Assembly (NCBI GenBank): GCA_913053815.1
Contig: CAJXGK010000034.1
Coordinates: 1 to 11,220 of the forward strand
Length of the DNA stretch: 11,220 nt
Direction of reading: 5' to 3'
DNA from: an uncultured Rhodanobacteraceae bacterium
Lineage (GTDB): Bacteria; Pseudomonadota; Gammaproteobacteria; Xanthomonadales; Rhodanobacteraceae
The translations under genes were made by a program, and so were the position numbers. This document shows positions 1 to 7,181 of this stretch, piece by piece; position 1 is the first letter of the stretch; each line of letters begins with the position of its first letter. The notes below the pieces were generated by a model. It made no database searches. It saw only the letters and a program-made list of their open reading frames with translations, and had not been told where the DNA came from.

Positions 1-326
1 CCCATGCTGGTTTGCAACGTTAAGGCCGTGCCCATATATTCCCGCACCGATAGCTCACTGACCGCTGTACTGAACTGGGCCGAATCGGCCACGACAGCAA
101 AACCCCAAATAAGGGCAATAGCAGCGACTAGCAAGGGATTTTGTCCAAAAAAGAGACCAATCAACAAGGCACACGTGCCACTGACAACCATACTAACAAT
201 TGTGACTTTGCTCCGGCCCCATTGATCTGCCACCCGACCGGCCAGCAAGCTACCCAGGCTTCGTGCGGCCAACCGGTATTCGGAATTGGCATGCGGGCTT
301 GACGCGCAGTACACGCAAATGCGCAT
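1..326 (-). pseudogene. Chimeric ORF: LOG-family N-terminus fused to C-terminal half of an MFS transporter (partial)
   Basis: The frame opens at an ATG at 326-324, preceded by an AGGAAG Shine-Dalgarno seven bases upstream, and stays open to the left edge (108 codons seen). Residues 1-29 (MRICVYCASSPHANSEYR..., then AARSLGSLLA) match the start of LOG/TIGR00730 Rossmann-fold proteins, which normally go on to a glycine-rich 'VYGGG' stretch. That stretch is absent. From about residue 26 the frame reads as a major facilitator: motif A-like LLAGRVADQWGRSK (27-40), hydrophobic segments near 42-60 and 64-80, then VVADSAQFSTAVSELSVREY (78-97). From memory of the family, this last signature sits in the second half of MFS proteins. 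The LOG catalytic region and the first MFS half are therefore both missing. The join lies around 230-257. It may be a natural deletion fusion or an assembly chimera. A truncated MFS would probably not transport. LOG assignment of so short a stretch is good but not certain. Confidence 0.72.
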
Positions 327-369
327 GAAAAGGCTTCCTGTACCCATAGGTACTTTGGTTAGTGAGCCT

Positions 370-375
370 ATTGTA
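370..375 (-). promoter_or_regulatory. Possible -10 element (TACAAT) for the LOG-MFS frame
   Basis: On the minus strand TACAAT (5 of 6 to TATAAT) lies 43 bases before the ATG at 326, giving a leader of about 35-40 bases. No good -35 is visible 15-18 bases upstream, so this is a weak sigma-70 candidate. If real, it would be the original LOG promoter now driving the fused frame. Confidence 0.35.
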
Positions 376-530
376 GGCGGGATGGGGCTTGCTGGAGCGT
401 GACGGCATGGCTGTAAGTAGCGTGCAGCGGGTAATAGCTGGCGATACCGTGGGTCGCTGTACCGGCCCGGGAAACCGACCCGCGATCAATAGGTATATCG
501 GTGGTGGTCGCAGATCCCCAGGTAGGAGAT
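376..530. other. Non-coding spacer between the rho terminator and the chimeric gene
   Basis: No credible gene is seen. The stretch holds an imperfect inverted repeat with arms GGGTCG (451-456) and CGACCC (476-481), extendable by a wobble and two more pairs, around a 19-base loop. It has no T-run, so it is not an obvious terminator. Open frames crossing it show no family features. Confidence 0.4.
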
Positions 531-561
531 AAAAAACGGGCCTACCCGGTAGGTAGGCCCG
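531..561 (-). terminator. Intrinsic terminator of the trxA-rho transcript
   Basis: Read on the minus strand, a perfect 10-bp stem CGGGCCTACC / GGTAGGCCCG (552-561 and 537-546) closes a 5-base loop and is followed at once by six T residues (536-531). It starts 26 bases after the rho stop codon. The plus-strand side lacks a T-run after the hairpin, so it works in one direction and belongs to rho. Confidence 0.92.
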
Positions 562-587
562 GAGTGATGAAGTCGGACGATTTGTGC

Positions 588-2234
588 TTAGCGACGCATT
601 GCGCCGAAGAACTCATCGTTGGTCTTGGTGTTCTTCATCTTGTCCAGCATGAACTCCATGGCGGCGAGTTCATCCATGGGATGCAGCAGCTTGCGTAGAA
701 TCCAGATCTTTTGTAACAGATTGGGATCAATCAACAGATCCTCCCGGCGGGTACCCGAGCGGTTGATGTCGATGGCTGGATAGACGCGTTTTTCTGCAAT
801 GCGACGATTCAGGTGTACTTCCATGTTGCCGGTACCCTTGAACTCTTCATAGATCACCTCGTCCATCTTTGATCCGGTATCGATCAGCGCGGTCGCAAGA
901 ATGGTGAGACTGCCACCTTCTTCGACATTGCGTGCCGCACCAAAGAAGCGTTTGGGTCGTTGCAGAGCATTGGCGTCTACACCGCCGGTCAGCACCTTGC
1001 CGGAGCTGGGTACTACGGTATTGTAGGCGCGTGCCAGGCGGGTGATCGAATCGAGCAGGATGATCACGTCTTTCTTGTGTTCAACCAGACGTTTGGCACG
1101 TTCGATGACCATTTCCGCGACCTGCACATGGCGTACCGCAGGTTCATCAAAGGTTGAGCTGATGACCTCGGCGCGTACCGAACGGGCCATCTCGGTCACT
1201 TCTTCCGGGCGTTCATCAATCAGTAAAATGATTAAATGCGCTTCGGGGTGGTTGTAAACCAGGGACTGAGCGATGTTTTGCAGCATCATTGTCTTGCCGG
1301 CTTTGGGCGGCGATACGATCAGTCCGCGCTGGCCCTTGCCTACCGGAGCGACGAGGTCGAGGATGCGGGGGGTAATGTCCTCGCTCGAACCGTTGCCGCG
1401 TTCAAGATGAAATGCGGCGCGTGGAAACAGCGGAGTCAGGTCCTCGAACGGGGTCTTGTTCTTGGAGACTTCCGGTGGTTCGCCATTGATGTCGTCAACC
1501 TTGAGCATGGCGAAGTAGCGCTCACCTTCTTTTGGCGGACGGACCAAGCCGGTGATGTAATCACCGGTACGTAAGTTGAAACGGCGAATCTGGCTGGGAC
1601 TGACATACAAATCGTCGGGTCCAGCTAGATAAGATTCGTCGGCAGAACGCAGGAAACCAAAGCCATCCTGAAGTATCTCCAATACCCCCTCACTCCAGAT
1701 GATGCCGCCATTGCGGGCATGCACCTTAAGAATGGCGAAGATCACTTCCTGTTTACGTGCTCTGGCCACGCCTTCATGGATGTTGAGTGACTCGGCCATA
1801 TCCAGTAGGGCGATGGCGGGCCTACGTTTGAGTTCGGTGAGATTGATCAGTTTGTCAGGATCGCGCGTAGTCTCGACGTACTCTTCGTCGTCGTCTCGTG
1901 GCAGACCGGCGTGACGTGAGGTAGGGCGGTCAGGGCGATTGCGGCGCCGACCATGGCGCGAATTACGGCCGCTGTCACGATTTTCACGTGGTCCATGCCG
2001 TTCTTTCTTGCCATTGTCTCGGGGGCTGTGGAGGCCATTTGAGTCGGTGTCGCTGGGCGGCGCCGGTTCGGTTACGGACTCATTGCTAACAACCGCCTCG
2101 TTTTTGGCAACATCCCCGGGCACGTCCTTCGACGTAACGGGGGACGTGGCCTTGGGGGTTTCTTTGGGTGATGCTTGGGTGGCATCAGACGGGCTAGGAG
2201 CTTCGTCGTTGGTTTTGACGTCGTTTTCGGACAC
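588..2234 (-). CDS. rho: Transcription termination factor Rho with a long N-terminal extension
   Basis: Hexameric RNA-dependent ATPase/translocase that ends transcription. The canonical protein begins near residue 131 (NLTELKRRP). It shows the RNA-binding fold with DGFGFLRS (190-197) and [19 protein letters not shown] (207-225), Walker A SPPKAGKT (308-315), Walker [10 protein letters not shown] (334-342), the Q-loop region [13 protein letters not shown] (412-424), the R-loop region FKGTGNME (465-472) and the Arg-finger region NRSGTRRED (491-499). The core length of about 418 residues is normal. The extra ~130 N-terminal residues are low complexity: Pro/Thr/Ser/Glu-rich first, then Arg/Asn/Asp-rich (about 71-125). 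I chose the GTG at 2234 because GAGG lies seven bases before it and the peptide turns acidic and disordered there. The frame stays open to 2453, but that part overlaps trxA and looks non-protein-like. rho follows trxA by 148 bases and ends at an intrinsic terminator. The function is certain and the start less so. Confidence 0.96.
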   Translation of the reverse strand: MSENDVKTNDEAPSPSDATQASPKETPKATSPVTSKDVPGDVAKNEAVVSNESVTEPAPPSDTDSNGLHSPRDNGKKERHGPRENRDSGRNSRHGRRRNRPDRPTSRHAGLPRDDDEEYVETTRDPDKLINLTELKRRPAIALLDMAESLNIHEGVARARKQEVIFAILKVHARNGGIIWSEGVLEILQDGFGFLRSADESYLAGPDDLYVSPSQIRRFNLRTGDYITGLVRPPKEGERYFAMLKVDDINGEPPEVSKNKTPFEDLTPLFPRAAFHLERGNGSSEDITPRILDLVAPVGKGQRGLIVSPPKAGKTMMLQNIAQSLVYNHPEAHLIILLIDERPEEVTEMARSVRAEVISSTFDEPAVRHVQVAEMVIERAKRLVEHKKDVIILLDSITRLARAYNTVVPSSGKVLTGGVDANALQRPKRFFGAARNVEEGGSLTILATALIDTGSKMDEVIYEEFKGTGNMEVHLNRRIAEKRVYPAIDINRSGTRREDLLIDPNLLQKIWILRKLLHPMDELAAMEFMLDKMKNTKTNDEFFGAMRR

Positions 2235-2342
2235 GGGAGGGCCTCGTTGGGGCCGGAGTGAAATAGGAATTGCGCTGTCGCGCACCAAACTCAAAGCGGT
2301 GCCGGGAGCGGCCCACCGAACGGTTGAATCTATCACCAAGCT

Positions 2343-2370
2343 GGTGTCACGTCTACACCGACACGACACC
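2343..2370 (-). promoter_or_regulatory. RNA stem-loop in the trxA-rho intergenic leader
   Basis: As minus-strand RNA, GGUGUCGUGUC (2370-2360) pairs with GACGUGACACC (2353-2343): eleven continuous pairs including two G-U wobbles, with a 6-base loop. As plus-strand RNA the two wobbles would become A/C mismatches, which points to a structure in the trxA-rho mRNA. It begins 12 bases after the trxA stop and has no U-run. It may protect the trxA 3' end, be a processing site, or take part in control of rho. Autogenous attenuation in the rho leader is known in E. coli; a role for this hairpin is inference. Confidence 0.5.
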
Positions 2371-2382
2371 CATATGTGAATA

Positions 2383-2709
2383 TTACAGGGCCTGCTCAAG
2401 CATCTTACTGATTGCCCCCTTGGATACAGCACCCAGTTGGGTGGCGACAACATCTCCTGCCTTGAAAACCATCAAGGTGGGAATGCTGCGAATGTTGTAA
2501 TGGATAGCGGTCTTCTGATTGCTGTCTACATCAAGCTTGGTCACCTTCACCTTGCCTGAGAATTCGTGGGCGAGTTCTTCAACAGTTGGGGCGATAGCCC
2601 GGCAGGGACCACACCATGCGGCCCAGAAGTCGACCAGGACTGGTAGCTCGGATTTGAGTACTACGTTTTCAAAATCGGAATCGGATACGTGTGTGATCAG
2701 TTCGCTCAC
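2383..2709 (-). CDS. trxA: Thioredoxin
   Basis: Small cytosolic dithiol-disulfide reductase that reduces protein disulfides and is itself recharged by thioredoxin reductase. At 108 residues it is full length for TrxA of this class. The active site WCGPC is at 32-36, preceded by VDFWAA. LDVD lies in the central strand, and the cis-proline segment SIPT precedes LMVFKAGD, as in classical thioredoxins. The start codon is GTG (2709-2707) with a GGAG Shine-Dalgarno nine bases upstream; translation begins (M)SELITHVSD. It is the first gene of a trxA-rho transcript and is divergent from rhlB across a 188-base spacer, an order known from many Gammaproteobacteria. Nothing is missing from the fold. Confidence 0.96.
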   Translation of the reverse strand: MSELITHVSDSDFENVVLKSELPVLVDFWAAWCGPCRAIAPTVEELAHEFSGKVKVTKLDVDSNQKTAIHYNIRSIPTLMVFKAGDVVATQLGAVSKGAISKMLEQAL

Positions 2710-2897
2710 CGTGTGATACTCCGGATGGGGAAGATAAAAGATAAAGACAAGTAGGGTACTGCGTGCCGGCTTAGGCTACACTTGTGGTTTGCCATGGCAC
2801 AATCTGGCGCCGACCGGCGACTACATCGTCTTTTCATTGTATTACCGAACATGATTCAAAGGTGGGCTCACCACCGTCGTGTTCGGGGACCCCGTTT
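2710..2897. promoter_or_regulatory. Divergent promoter region between trxA and rhlB
   Basis: This 188-base spacer must carry signals for transcription both ways. On the plus strand TACACT (2777-2782) could be a -10 for rhlB, with a leader of about 110 bases, but no convincing -35 precedes it. On the minus strand the TTTATCTTTTATCTT tract before trxA is AT-rich, without a clean two-box promoter. The open frame extending rhlB upstream to 2784 has no conserved content. Confidence 0.4.
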
Positions 2898-4613
2898 ATG
2901 GCCGATACATTACTTACCGACACATTTTTTGAACAGTTCGAACTTCATCCGCTTTTGCAGCAAGGAATTGCTCATTGTGGTTTTACCCGTTGCACTCCAA
3001 TCCAGGCACTGACTTTGCCCGTAGCTCTCAGCGGCCGGGATGTGGCTGGACAGGCCCAGACTGGTACCGGTAAGACCGCCGCCTTCCTGGTGACCACCTT
3101 CAATCGATTGCTGACCGGAACAGCCAAGGCGGCCCGTCGCCCGGAGGATCCGCGCGCGCTGGTTATAGCCCCGACCCGGGAACTAGCGATTCAGATCGAT
3201 AAGGATGCGCGGTCGATAGGGAGTGACCTTGGGTTACGCATCGCTTTGATCTATGGCGGGGTTGATTACGAGCGTCAGCGGCAGAGGCTCAAAGATGGCT
3301 GCGACCTTATCATTGCAACCCCCGGACGCCTGATTGACTACTATAAACAGCACCTGTTCACCCTCAATGCCATCGAGGTCATGGTTGTGGACGAGGCGGA
3401 TCGGATGTTCGATCTCGGTTTCATCAAGGATATCTATTTCCTGTTCCGACGGTTGCCGCCACGTGAGGAAAGGCAAAGCCTACTGTTCTCGGCTACGCTC
3501 AGTCACCGGGTGCTTGAGCTGGCTTACGAGCACATGAACGAACCGGAAAAGATGGTAGTCGAAAGCGAGCACATTACGGCTGACCGGGTTCGGCAACGCG
3601 TCTATTATCCGGCCCGGGAAGAGAAAATCCCCCTACTGCTCAATCTCATCGAACGCTCCGCTACTGAACGCTGTATTGTTTTTGTCAACACACGGGCTGC
3701 CGTCGAACGCGTCAGCGACCGTCTCTCTCGACATGGCTTTAGGGTGGCAGCCCTCTCGGGTGATGTGCCGCAGAAGAAGCGCGAGCGCCTGCTGAGCCGG
3801 TTTCAGAACGGTGAGGTGGAGGTGCTGGTGGCGACGGATGTGGCGGCTCGGGGTCTGCATATTCCCAATGTGAGCCACGTTTACAATTATGACCTACCCC
3901 AGGACGCCGAAGATTATGTACACCGAATTGGTCGTACCGCGCGCCTGGGTGCAGAGGGCGATGCGATCAGCTTTGCCTGCGATCGGTATGCGATGGGCCT
4001 GCCCGATATTGAAACCTTTATTGGGCAGAAGATTCTAATGATACCGATTACCGAGGACCTACTAGTATCGCCACCGCCCCGGGCACGTACGCAACCGGTT
4101 TCAGCGAGCAAGCGAATGTCTGGGGAAGGGGCCGCACAACAGGCCCAGACACCGAATCCAGCACGTCGCCACCGCTCGCGTAAATCACGTTCGAAGCCCC
4201 CCGTATCAAAACCATCCAGCTCACCCGCTGGTACCCCGCCGGTAACCGACGCAGTGGCGACAGCAAGCAGTACAGTGCCGCAAGGCGCAGCCCTTGCCAA
4301 CAACAAAGAGCCGCATGATTCCGGCGCCAATCAGTCGAATCGGGATACCACCGCACGCTCCCGACGTGGCCGTCGCGGTCGTGGCCGGGGTCGCGGAGTC
4401 AAGTCTGTTGTTACGGACTCCCAGGTATCAATGGCGCATCACGGCTCGGGGAATGGGGCTTCGTCAGACTCACAACGGCCATCCCGGGAGGATTCTCAGG
4501 ACCGTAGAAAAAATGCTGATAGTACGGCAGCCGCCCATCCCTTCAAGGGCTCGGCGGGCCATCGTCGGCCGGGATTTCTGCGGCGACTGGGTTCCCTATT
4601 CCGAAAACGCTGA
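2898..4613 (+). CDS. rhlB: DEAD-box ATP-dependent RNA helicase RhlB with a long basic C-terminal tail
   Basis: Unwinds short RNA duplexes; in E. coli RhlB works with RNase E in the degradosome. In order: Q motif with GFTRCTPIQ (28-36), motif I AQTGTGKT (53-60), PTRELAIQ (92-99), TPGRL (141-145), DEAD (165-168, followed by [11 protein letters not shown] as in RhlB), SAT (198-200), [12 protein letters not shown] (312-323) and HRIGRTAR (342-349). The core ends near residue 390. The remaining ~180 residues are low complexity, with [11 protein letters not shown] (423-433), a [14 protein letters not shown] block (487-500) and a terminal [14 protein letters not shown] (558-571) that could form a short amphipathic helix. 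The E. coli protein ends only a short basic tail after the core, so this one is unusually long at 571 residues. I chose the ATG at 2898 because it aligns with known RhlB starts and follows GGGGA by eight bases. No gap or frameshift is seen. Confidence 0.94.
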   Translation: MADTLLTDTFFEQFELHPLLQQGIAHCGFTRCTPIQALTLPVALSGRDVAGQAQTGTGKTAAFLVTTFNRLLTGTAKAARRPEDPRALVIAPTRELAIQIDKDARSIGSDLGLRIALIYGGVDYERQRQRLKDGCDLIIATPGRLIDYYKQHLFTLNAIEVMVVDEADRMFDLGFIKDIYFLFRRLPPREERQSLLFSATLSHRVLELAYEHMNEPEKMVVESEHITADRVRQRVYYPAREEKIPLLLNLIERSATERCIVFVNTRAAVERVSDRLSRHGFRVAALSGDVPQKKRERLLSRFQNGEVEVLVATDVAARGLHIPNVSHVYNYDLPQDAEDYVHRIGRTARLGAEGDAISFACDRYAMGLPDIETFIGQKILMIPITEDLLVSPPPRARTQPVSASKRMSGEGAAQQAQTPNPARRHRSRKSRSKPPVSKPSSSPAGTPPVTDAVATASSTVPQGAALANNKEPHDSGANQSNRDTTARSRRGRRGRGRGRGVKSVVTDSQVSMAHHGSGNGASSDSQRPSREDSQDRRKNADSTAAAHPFKGSAGHRRPGFLRRLGSLFRKR

Positions 4614-4616
4614 AGA

Positions 4617-4646
4617 TTGGGGACCACGGCGAAAATACCGTATGCT
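4617..4646 (+). promoter_or_regulatory. Candidate sigma-70 promoter for ftsE
   Basis: TTGGGG (4617-4622) and TATGCT (4641-4646) are separated by 18 bases, just after the rhlB stop. The start point would lie near 4653, leaving a leader of about 25 bases before the GTG at 4677. This would let ftsEX be transcribed separately from rhlB. Both boxes are only partial matches (4 of 6 for the -10). Confidence 0.45.
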
Positions 4647-4676
4647 GATACTTTCGGTTTATCTTTACTCCCGACT

Positions 4677-5357
4677 GTGATTCGATTCCAGCAAGTTAGC
4701 AAGCGTTACGCCGTGGGTCCGGTAGCGCTGGATTCTTTGAGCTTTACCCTGCAAGCGGGAGAGATGGCTTTTGTGACTGGACGTTCCGGTGCGGGCAAGA
4801 GTACTTTGCTCAAACTGGTCGGCTTGTTGGAACGGCCGACCCGGGGGATGGTGAGTGTGGCAGGACGCAATCTCGCTCGAATCCGGCGTGGTGATATTGC
4901 CCGCTTGCGGCGTAATGTGGGGATGGTATTTCAAGATCCTTATTTGCTGCGAGACCATACGGTTGCTGAGAATGTTGCCTTACCCCTCGTGGCAGCAGGG
5001 CTTCCTGGCAACGAGCGCGGCAAGCGGGTTCGTGCGGCTTTGGGCAAAGTTGCTCTGGATGATTCCCAGCACAAATATCCCCGGCAACTTTCTGCCGGCG
5101 AACGGCAACGTGTCGGTATCGCTAGAGCTATTGCCGGTCGGCCTATGGTGCTGATTGCCGATGAACCAACCGGTAACCTTGATCCCCTGCTCGCTGCTGA
5201 AATCATGCAGTTGTTCATTGATCTGCAAAGCTATGGAACGACGGTGCTGGTGGCCAGCCACGACCTGTTACAGGTCAAGCGCATGCGCCGACGGGTACTG
5301 GTATTGGACCAGGGTTGCCTGGTCGATGATGTGCCAGCGGATGAGGTGGCTTCATGA
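4677..5357 (+). CDS. ftsE: Cell division ATP-binding protein FtsE
   Basis: Cytoplasmic ATPase of the FtsEX complex, which at the septum couples ATP hydrolysis to activation of periplasmic peptidoglycan amidases. It has 226 residues, close to the ~222 usual for FtsE. Walker A is GRSGAGKST (35-43), the Q-loop QD is at 86-87, the ABC signature is LSAGERQRVGIARA (138-151), Walker B is VLIADEPTGNLD (158-169) and the switch His is in ASHD (193-196). The signature has LSAGE where most ABC proteins have LSGGE. I chose the GTG at 4677 because the peptide then begins (M)IRFQQVSKRY, in register with known FtsE. A TTG at 4617 would add 20 non-conserved residues. No Shine-Dalgarno precedes the GTG. It overlaps ftsX by four bases. 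The usual upstream partner ftsY is absent and rhlB lies there instead. Confidence 0.93.
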   Translation: MIRFQQVSKRYAVGPVALDSLSFTLQAGEMAFVTGRSGAGKSTLLKLVGLLERPTRGMVSVAGRNLARIRRGDIARLRRNVGMVFQDPYLLRDHTVAENVALPLVAAGLPGNERGKRVRAALGKVALDDSQHKYPRQLSAGERQRVGIARAIAGRPMVLIADEPTGNLDPLLAAEIMQLFIDLQSYGTTVLVASHDLLQVKRMRRRVLVLDQGCLVDDVPADEVAS

Positions 5358-6319
5358 ATAAGCCGACCCAGGCCGCTGCGACGGCCCGACTAGGGGGCGG
5401 AAGTTATCTACGGCGCTGGTTGCGGGGGCATCGATGGGGTTGCGGTCACAGCGTCAGACGCTTGTTGCAACGTCCCTTGGCAAGCGCCTTCACTATGCTG
5501 GTGATGGGCTTTGCCCTGGCTCTGCCGCTGGTTTTTGCGCTGTTGCTTACCAATTTACAGGGGCTGTCCCGTACTCTGGGTACGGAACAGGAAATCAGCA
5601 TCTTCCTGCAACCCAATCGTTCTGCAGTTTTTGCCAAGTCTATGGCGACGACTCTACAGCAACGCGGGAGTGTGGCGCAGGTCGTGTTGCGTAGCCCCAC
5701 GCAGGGTAGGCACGAGCTAGCGGCCATCCAAGGGTTTAAACAGGCTTTGGCTAGCCTCCCGGACAACCCGCTGCCATGGGTATTGGAGGTACAACCCAGA
5801 CCGGGTTTGCAGCGAGGTCAGATCGAGACTCTGGTGAACGTCCTGCGCGGTATGGATGGCGTACTACAGGTTCAGGATCAGAGGGTTCTCCGCGCTCGCC
5901 TGGAGACCATCTCGATGTTGGGTGGGCGGGTACTGATTCTACTTGGGGGACTGTTGACGCTGTCCGCGCTATTAGTTGTGGGGGGCAGTGTACGTGCGGA
6001 TATTTTACAGCGCTCTGAAGAAATTATTGTGTTGAACAGGGTGGGGGCTAGCCACGCCTTCGTACGGCGACCGTATCTGTATGCGGGGTCCTTTTTGGGC
6101 TTCGGCAGTGGGGTATTGGCAGTCGTGTTGGTGTTGGCGCTGGAACTCGCACTGGCCACCCCAGTGGCCCAGATGACTGCCGCCTGGGGTGGCCATATTG
6201 CCTTGCATGCCTTACCGGCAAGTTGGCTGTTTGTGGTTCCGGCATTGGCCGCTATGCTGGGTTGGCTGGGTGCGCGTTTGGCCAGCGCTCGCCATCTCGC
6301 CCTACTTGAACCGACTTGA
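5354..6319 (+). CDS. ftsX: Cell division protein FtsX
   Basis: Integral membrane partner of FtsE. It has 321 residues. A basic cytoplasmic N-terminus (to about residue 40) precedes TM1 (about 44-68). A periplasmic domain follows (about 70-190), with EISIFLQPN near its start as in other FtsX. Then come TM2 (about 192-212), the cytoplasmic coupling loop ILQRSEEIIVLNRVGAS, TM3 (about 242-266) and TM4 (about 290-308), ending in a short tail with LALLEPT. The four-helix FtsX/MacB-like layout is complete. The ATG overlaps the ftsE stop (ATGA) and has GAGG seven bases upstream, so translation is coupled. In most Gammaproteobacteria rpoH follows; here a response regulator does. Confidence 0.91.
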   Translation: MNKPTQAAATARLGGGSYLRRWLRGHRWGCGHSVRRLLQRPLASAFTMLVMGFALALPLVFALLLTNLQGLSRTLGTEQEISIFLQPNRSAVFAKSMATTLQQRGSVAQVVLRSPTQGRHELAAIQGFKQALASLPDNPLPWVLEVQPRPGLQRGQIETLVNVLRGMDGVLQVQDQRVLRARLETISMLGGRVLILLGGLLTLSALLVVGGSVRADILQRSEEIIVLNRVGASHAFVRRPYLYAGSFLGFGSGVLAVVLVLALELALATPVAQMTAAWGGHIALHALPASWLFVVPALAAMLGWLGARLASARHLALLEPT

Positions 6320-6330
6320 AACGGAATCTT

Positions 6331-7173
6331 ATGTCTACGCCTGTCAGTCGCCATATTGCCAGTGATCATCCGCATGTCATGATCGTCGATGGTTCCAAAG
6401 TGGTGCGGCGCATGATTGAGCGCCTGTTGATTGCCGAGTTGCCGGGGGTCAAGGTCATTTCTTGCGGGTCGGCGGCCGAGGCGCTGGAAACACTGGGACA
6501 CGAACCGCTCGACTTTGTCACCACGGCCTTGCGGCTGCCGGATCAAGACGGCATTGAGCTGGCTCATTCCATCCGTACTCATGGCAGTCAGACCTACGTG
6601 CCGATTGTGGTGGTTTCGGGCGATGTCAATGAGCGGCTTGAAGCGCGTAGTCTGGGAGAGGATGTCACCGACTATTTTGACAAGTCGCTGGGGTTTCAGG
6701 CACTGGTTGAGTTCATCCGCGGCTATGTGCTCCCGCAGCAGAACACGACCGGGGACATCTTGTATGTCGAAGACAGTCGGGTGGTTGCTCTGGCCACGCG
6801 GCGCATGCTGGAGAAGCATGGTCTTAGCGTACAACACTGCATTTCAGCTGAAGCTGCGCTGCTTGCTCTGGACAACGCTCGCAGTCAGGGTCGACGGGGT
6901 GCGGATGTGTTGCTGACCGATGTCAATCTGCAGGAGGAACTGTCTGGCGCGGATCTGATTGTGCGCATTCGTGAAGAGTTTCACTATAGCAAGGGTCGGT
7001 TACCGATCCTGGTCATGACCGGTGACGACAATCCGCGTAATCAGTCGGCCTTGCTTCGTGCTGGGGCCAATGATCTGGTGCAGAAGCCGATTGAGGAGCG
7101 CTTGCTGGTAACCAAGGTGCAGTTTCAGATGAAAGTAGCCAGGCATCTGCGCCAGTACGACAGTCCGGCTTGA
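6331..7173 (+). CDS. Two-receiver response regulator without output domain
   Basis: 280 residues made of two CheY-like receiver domains. Receiver 1 (about 15-134) is degenerate: the acidic pair is reduced to D20 followed by G21, and the phospho-acceptor position reads Ala66 ([12 protein letters not shown]) instead of Asp. The SGD loop (96-98) and a Lys at 118 remain. Receiver 2 (about 142-265) is complete: E147/D148, phospho-acceptor D197 (LLTDVNL), T230 (MTGDD) and K252 (QKP). No DNA-binding, GGDEF, EAL or other output domain follows; the protein ends in a short helix. It probably works by protein contact, with receiver 1 as a structural or binding module. No histidine kinase is nearby. The ATG at 6331 has a short GGA five bases before it; a TTG at 6316 overlapping the ftsX stop would add five residues. 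It lies in a tight run with ftsX (11-base gap) and ung (8-base gap). Confidence 0.87.
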   Translation: MSTPVSRHIASDHPHVMIVDGSKVVRRMIERLLIAELPGVKVISCGSAAEALETLGHEPLDFVTTALRLPDQDGIELAHSIRTHGSQTYVPIVVVSGDVNERLEARSLGEDVTDYFDKSLGFQALVEFIRGYVLPQQNTTGDILYVEDSRVVALATRRMLEKHGLSVQHCISAEAALLALDNARSQGRRGADVLLTDVNLQEELSGADLIVRIREEFHYSKGRLPILVMTGDDNPRNQSALLRAGANDLVQKPIEERLLVTKVQFQMKVARHLRQYDSPA

Positions 7174-7181
7174 ACACCGCC

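Noticed and set aside
2235..2453. Upstream continuation of the rho frame into trxA
   Set aside because: It overlaps trxA, contains no conserved Rho sequence, and the GTG at 2234 with GAGG upstream is a better start.
2784..2897. Upstream extension of rhlB by 38 codons
   Set aside because: The added peptide is His/Arg/Pro-rich with no match to RhlB N-termini, while the ATG at 2898 fits the known start and has a ribosome site.
5878..6837. Long minus-strand frame (319 codons) opposite ftsX and the response regulator
   Set aside because: It lies antisense to two genes with clear family features, shows no recognisable domain and has the Arg/Pro/Gln-rich composition of a shadow frame.
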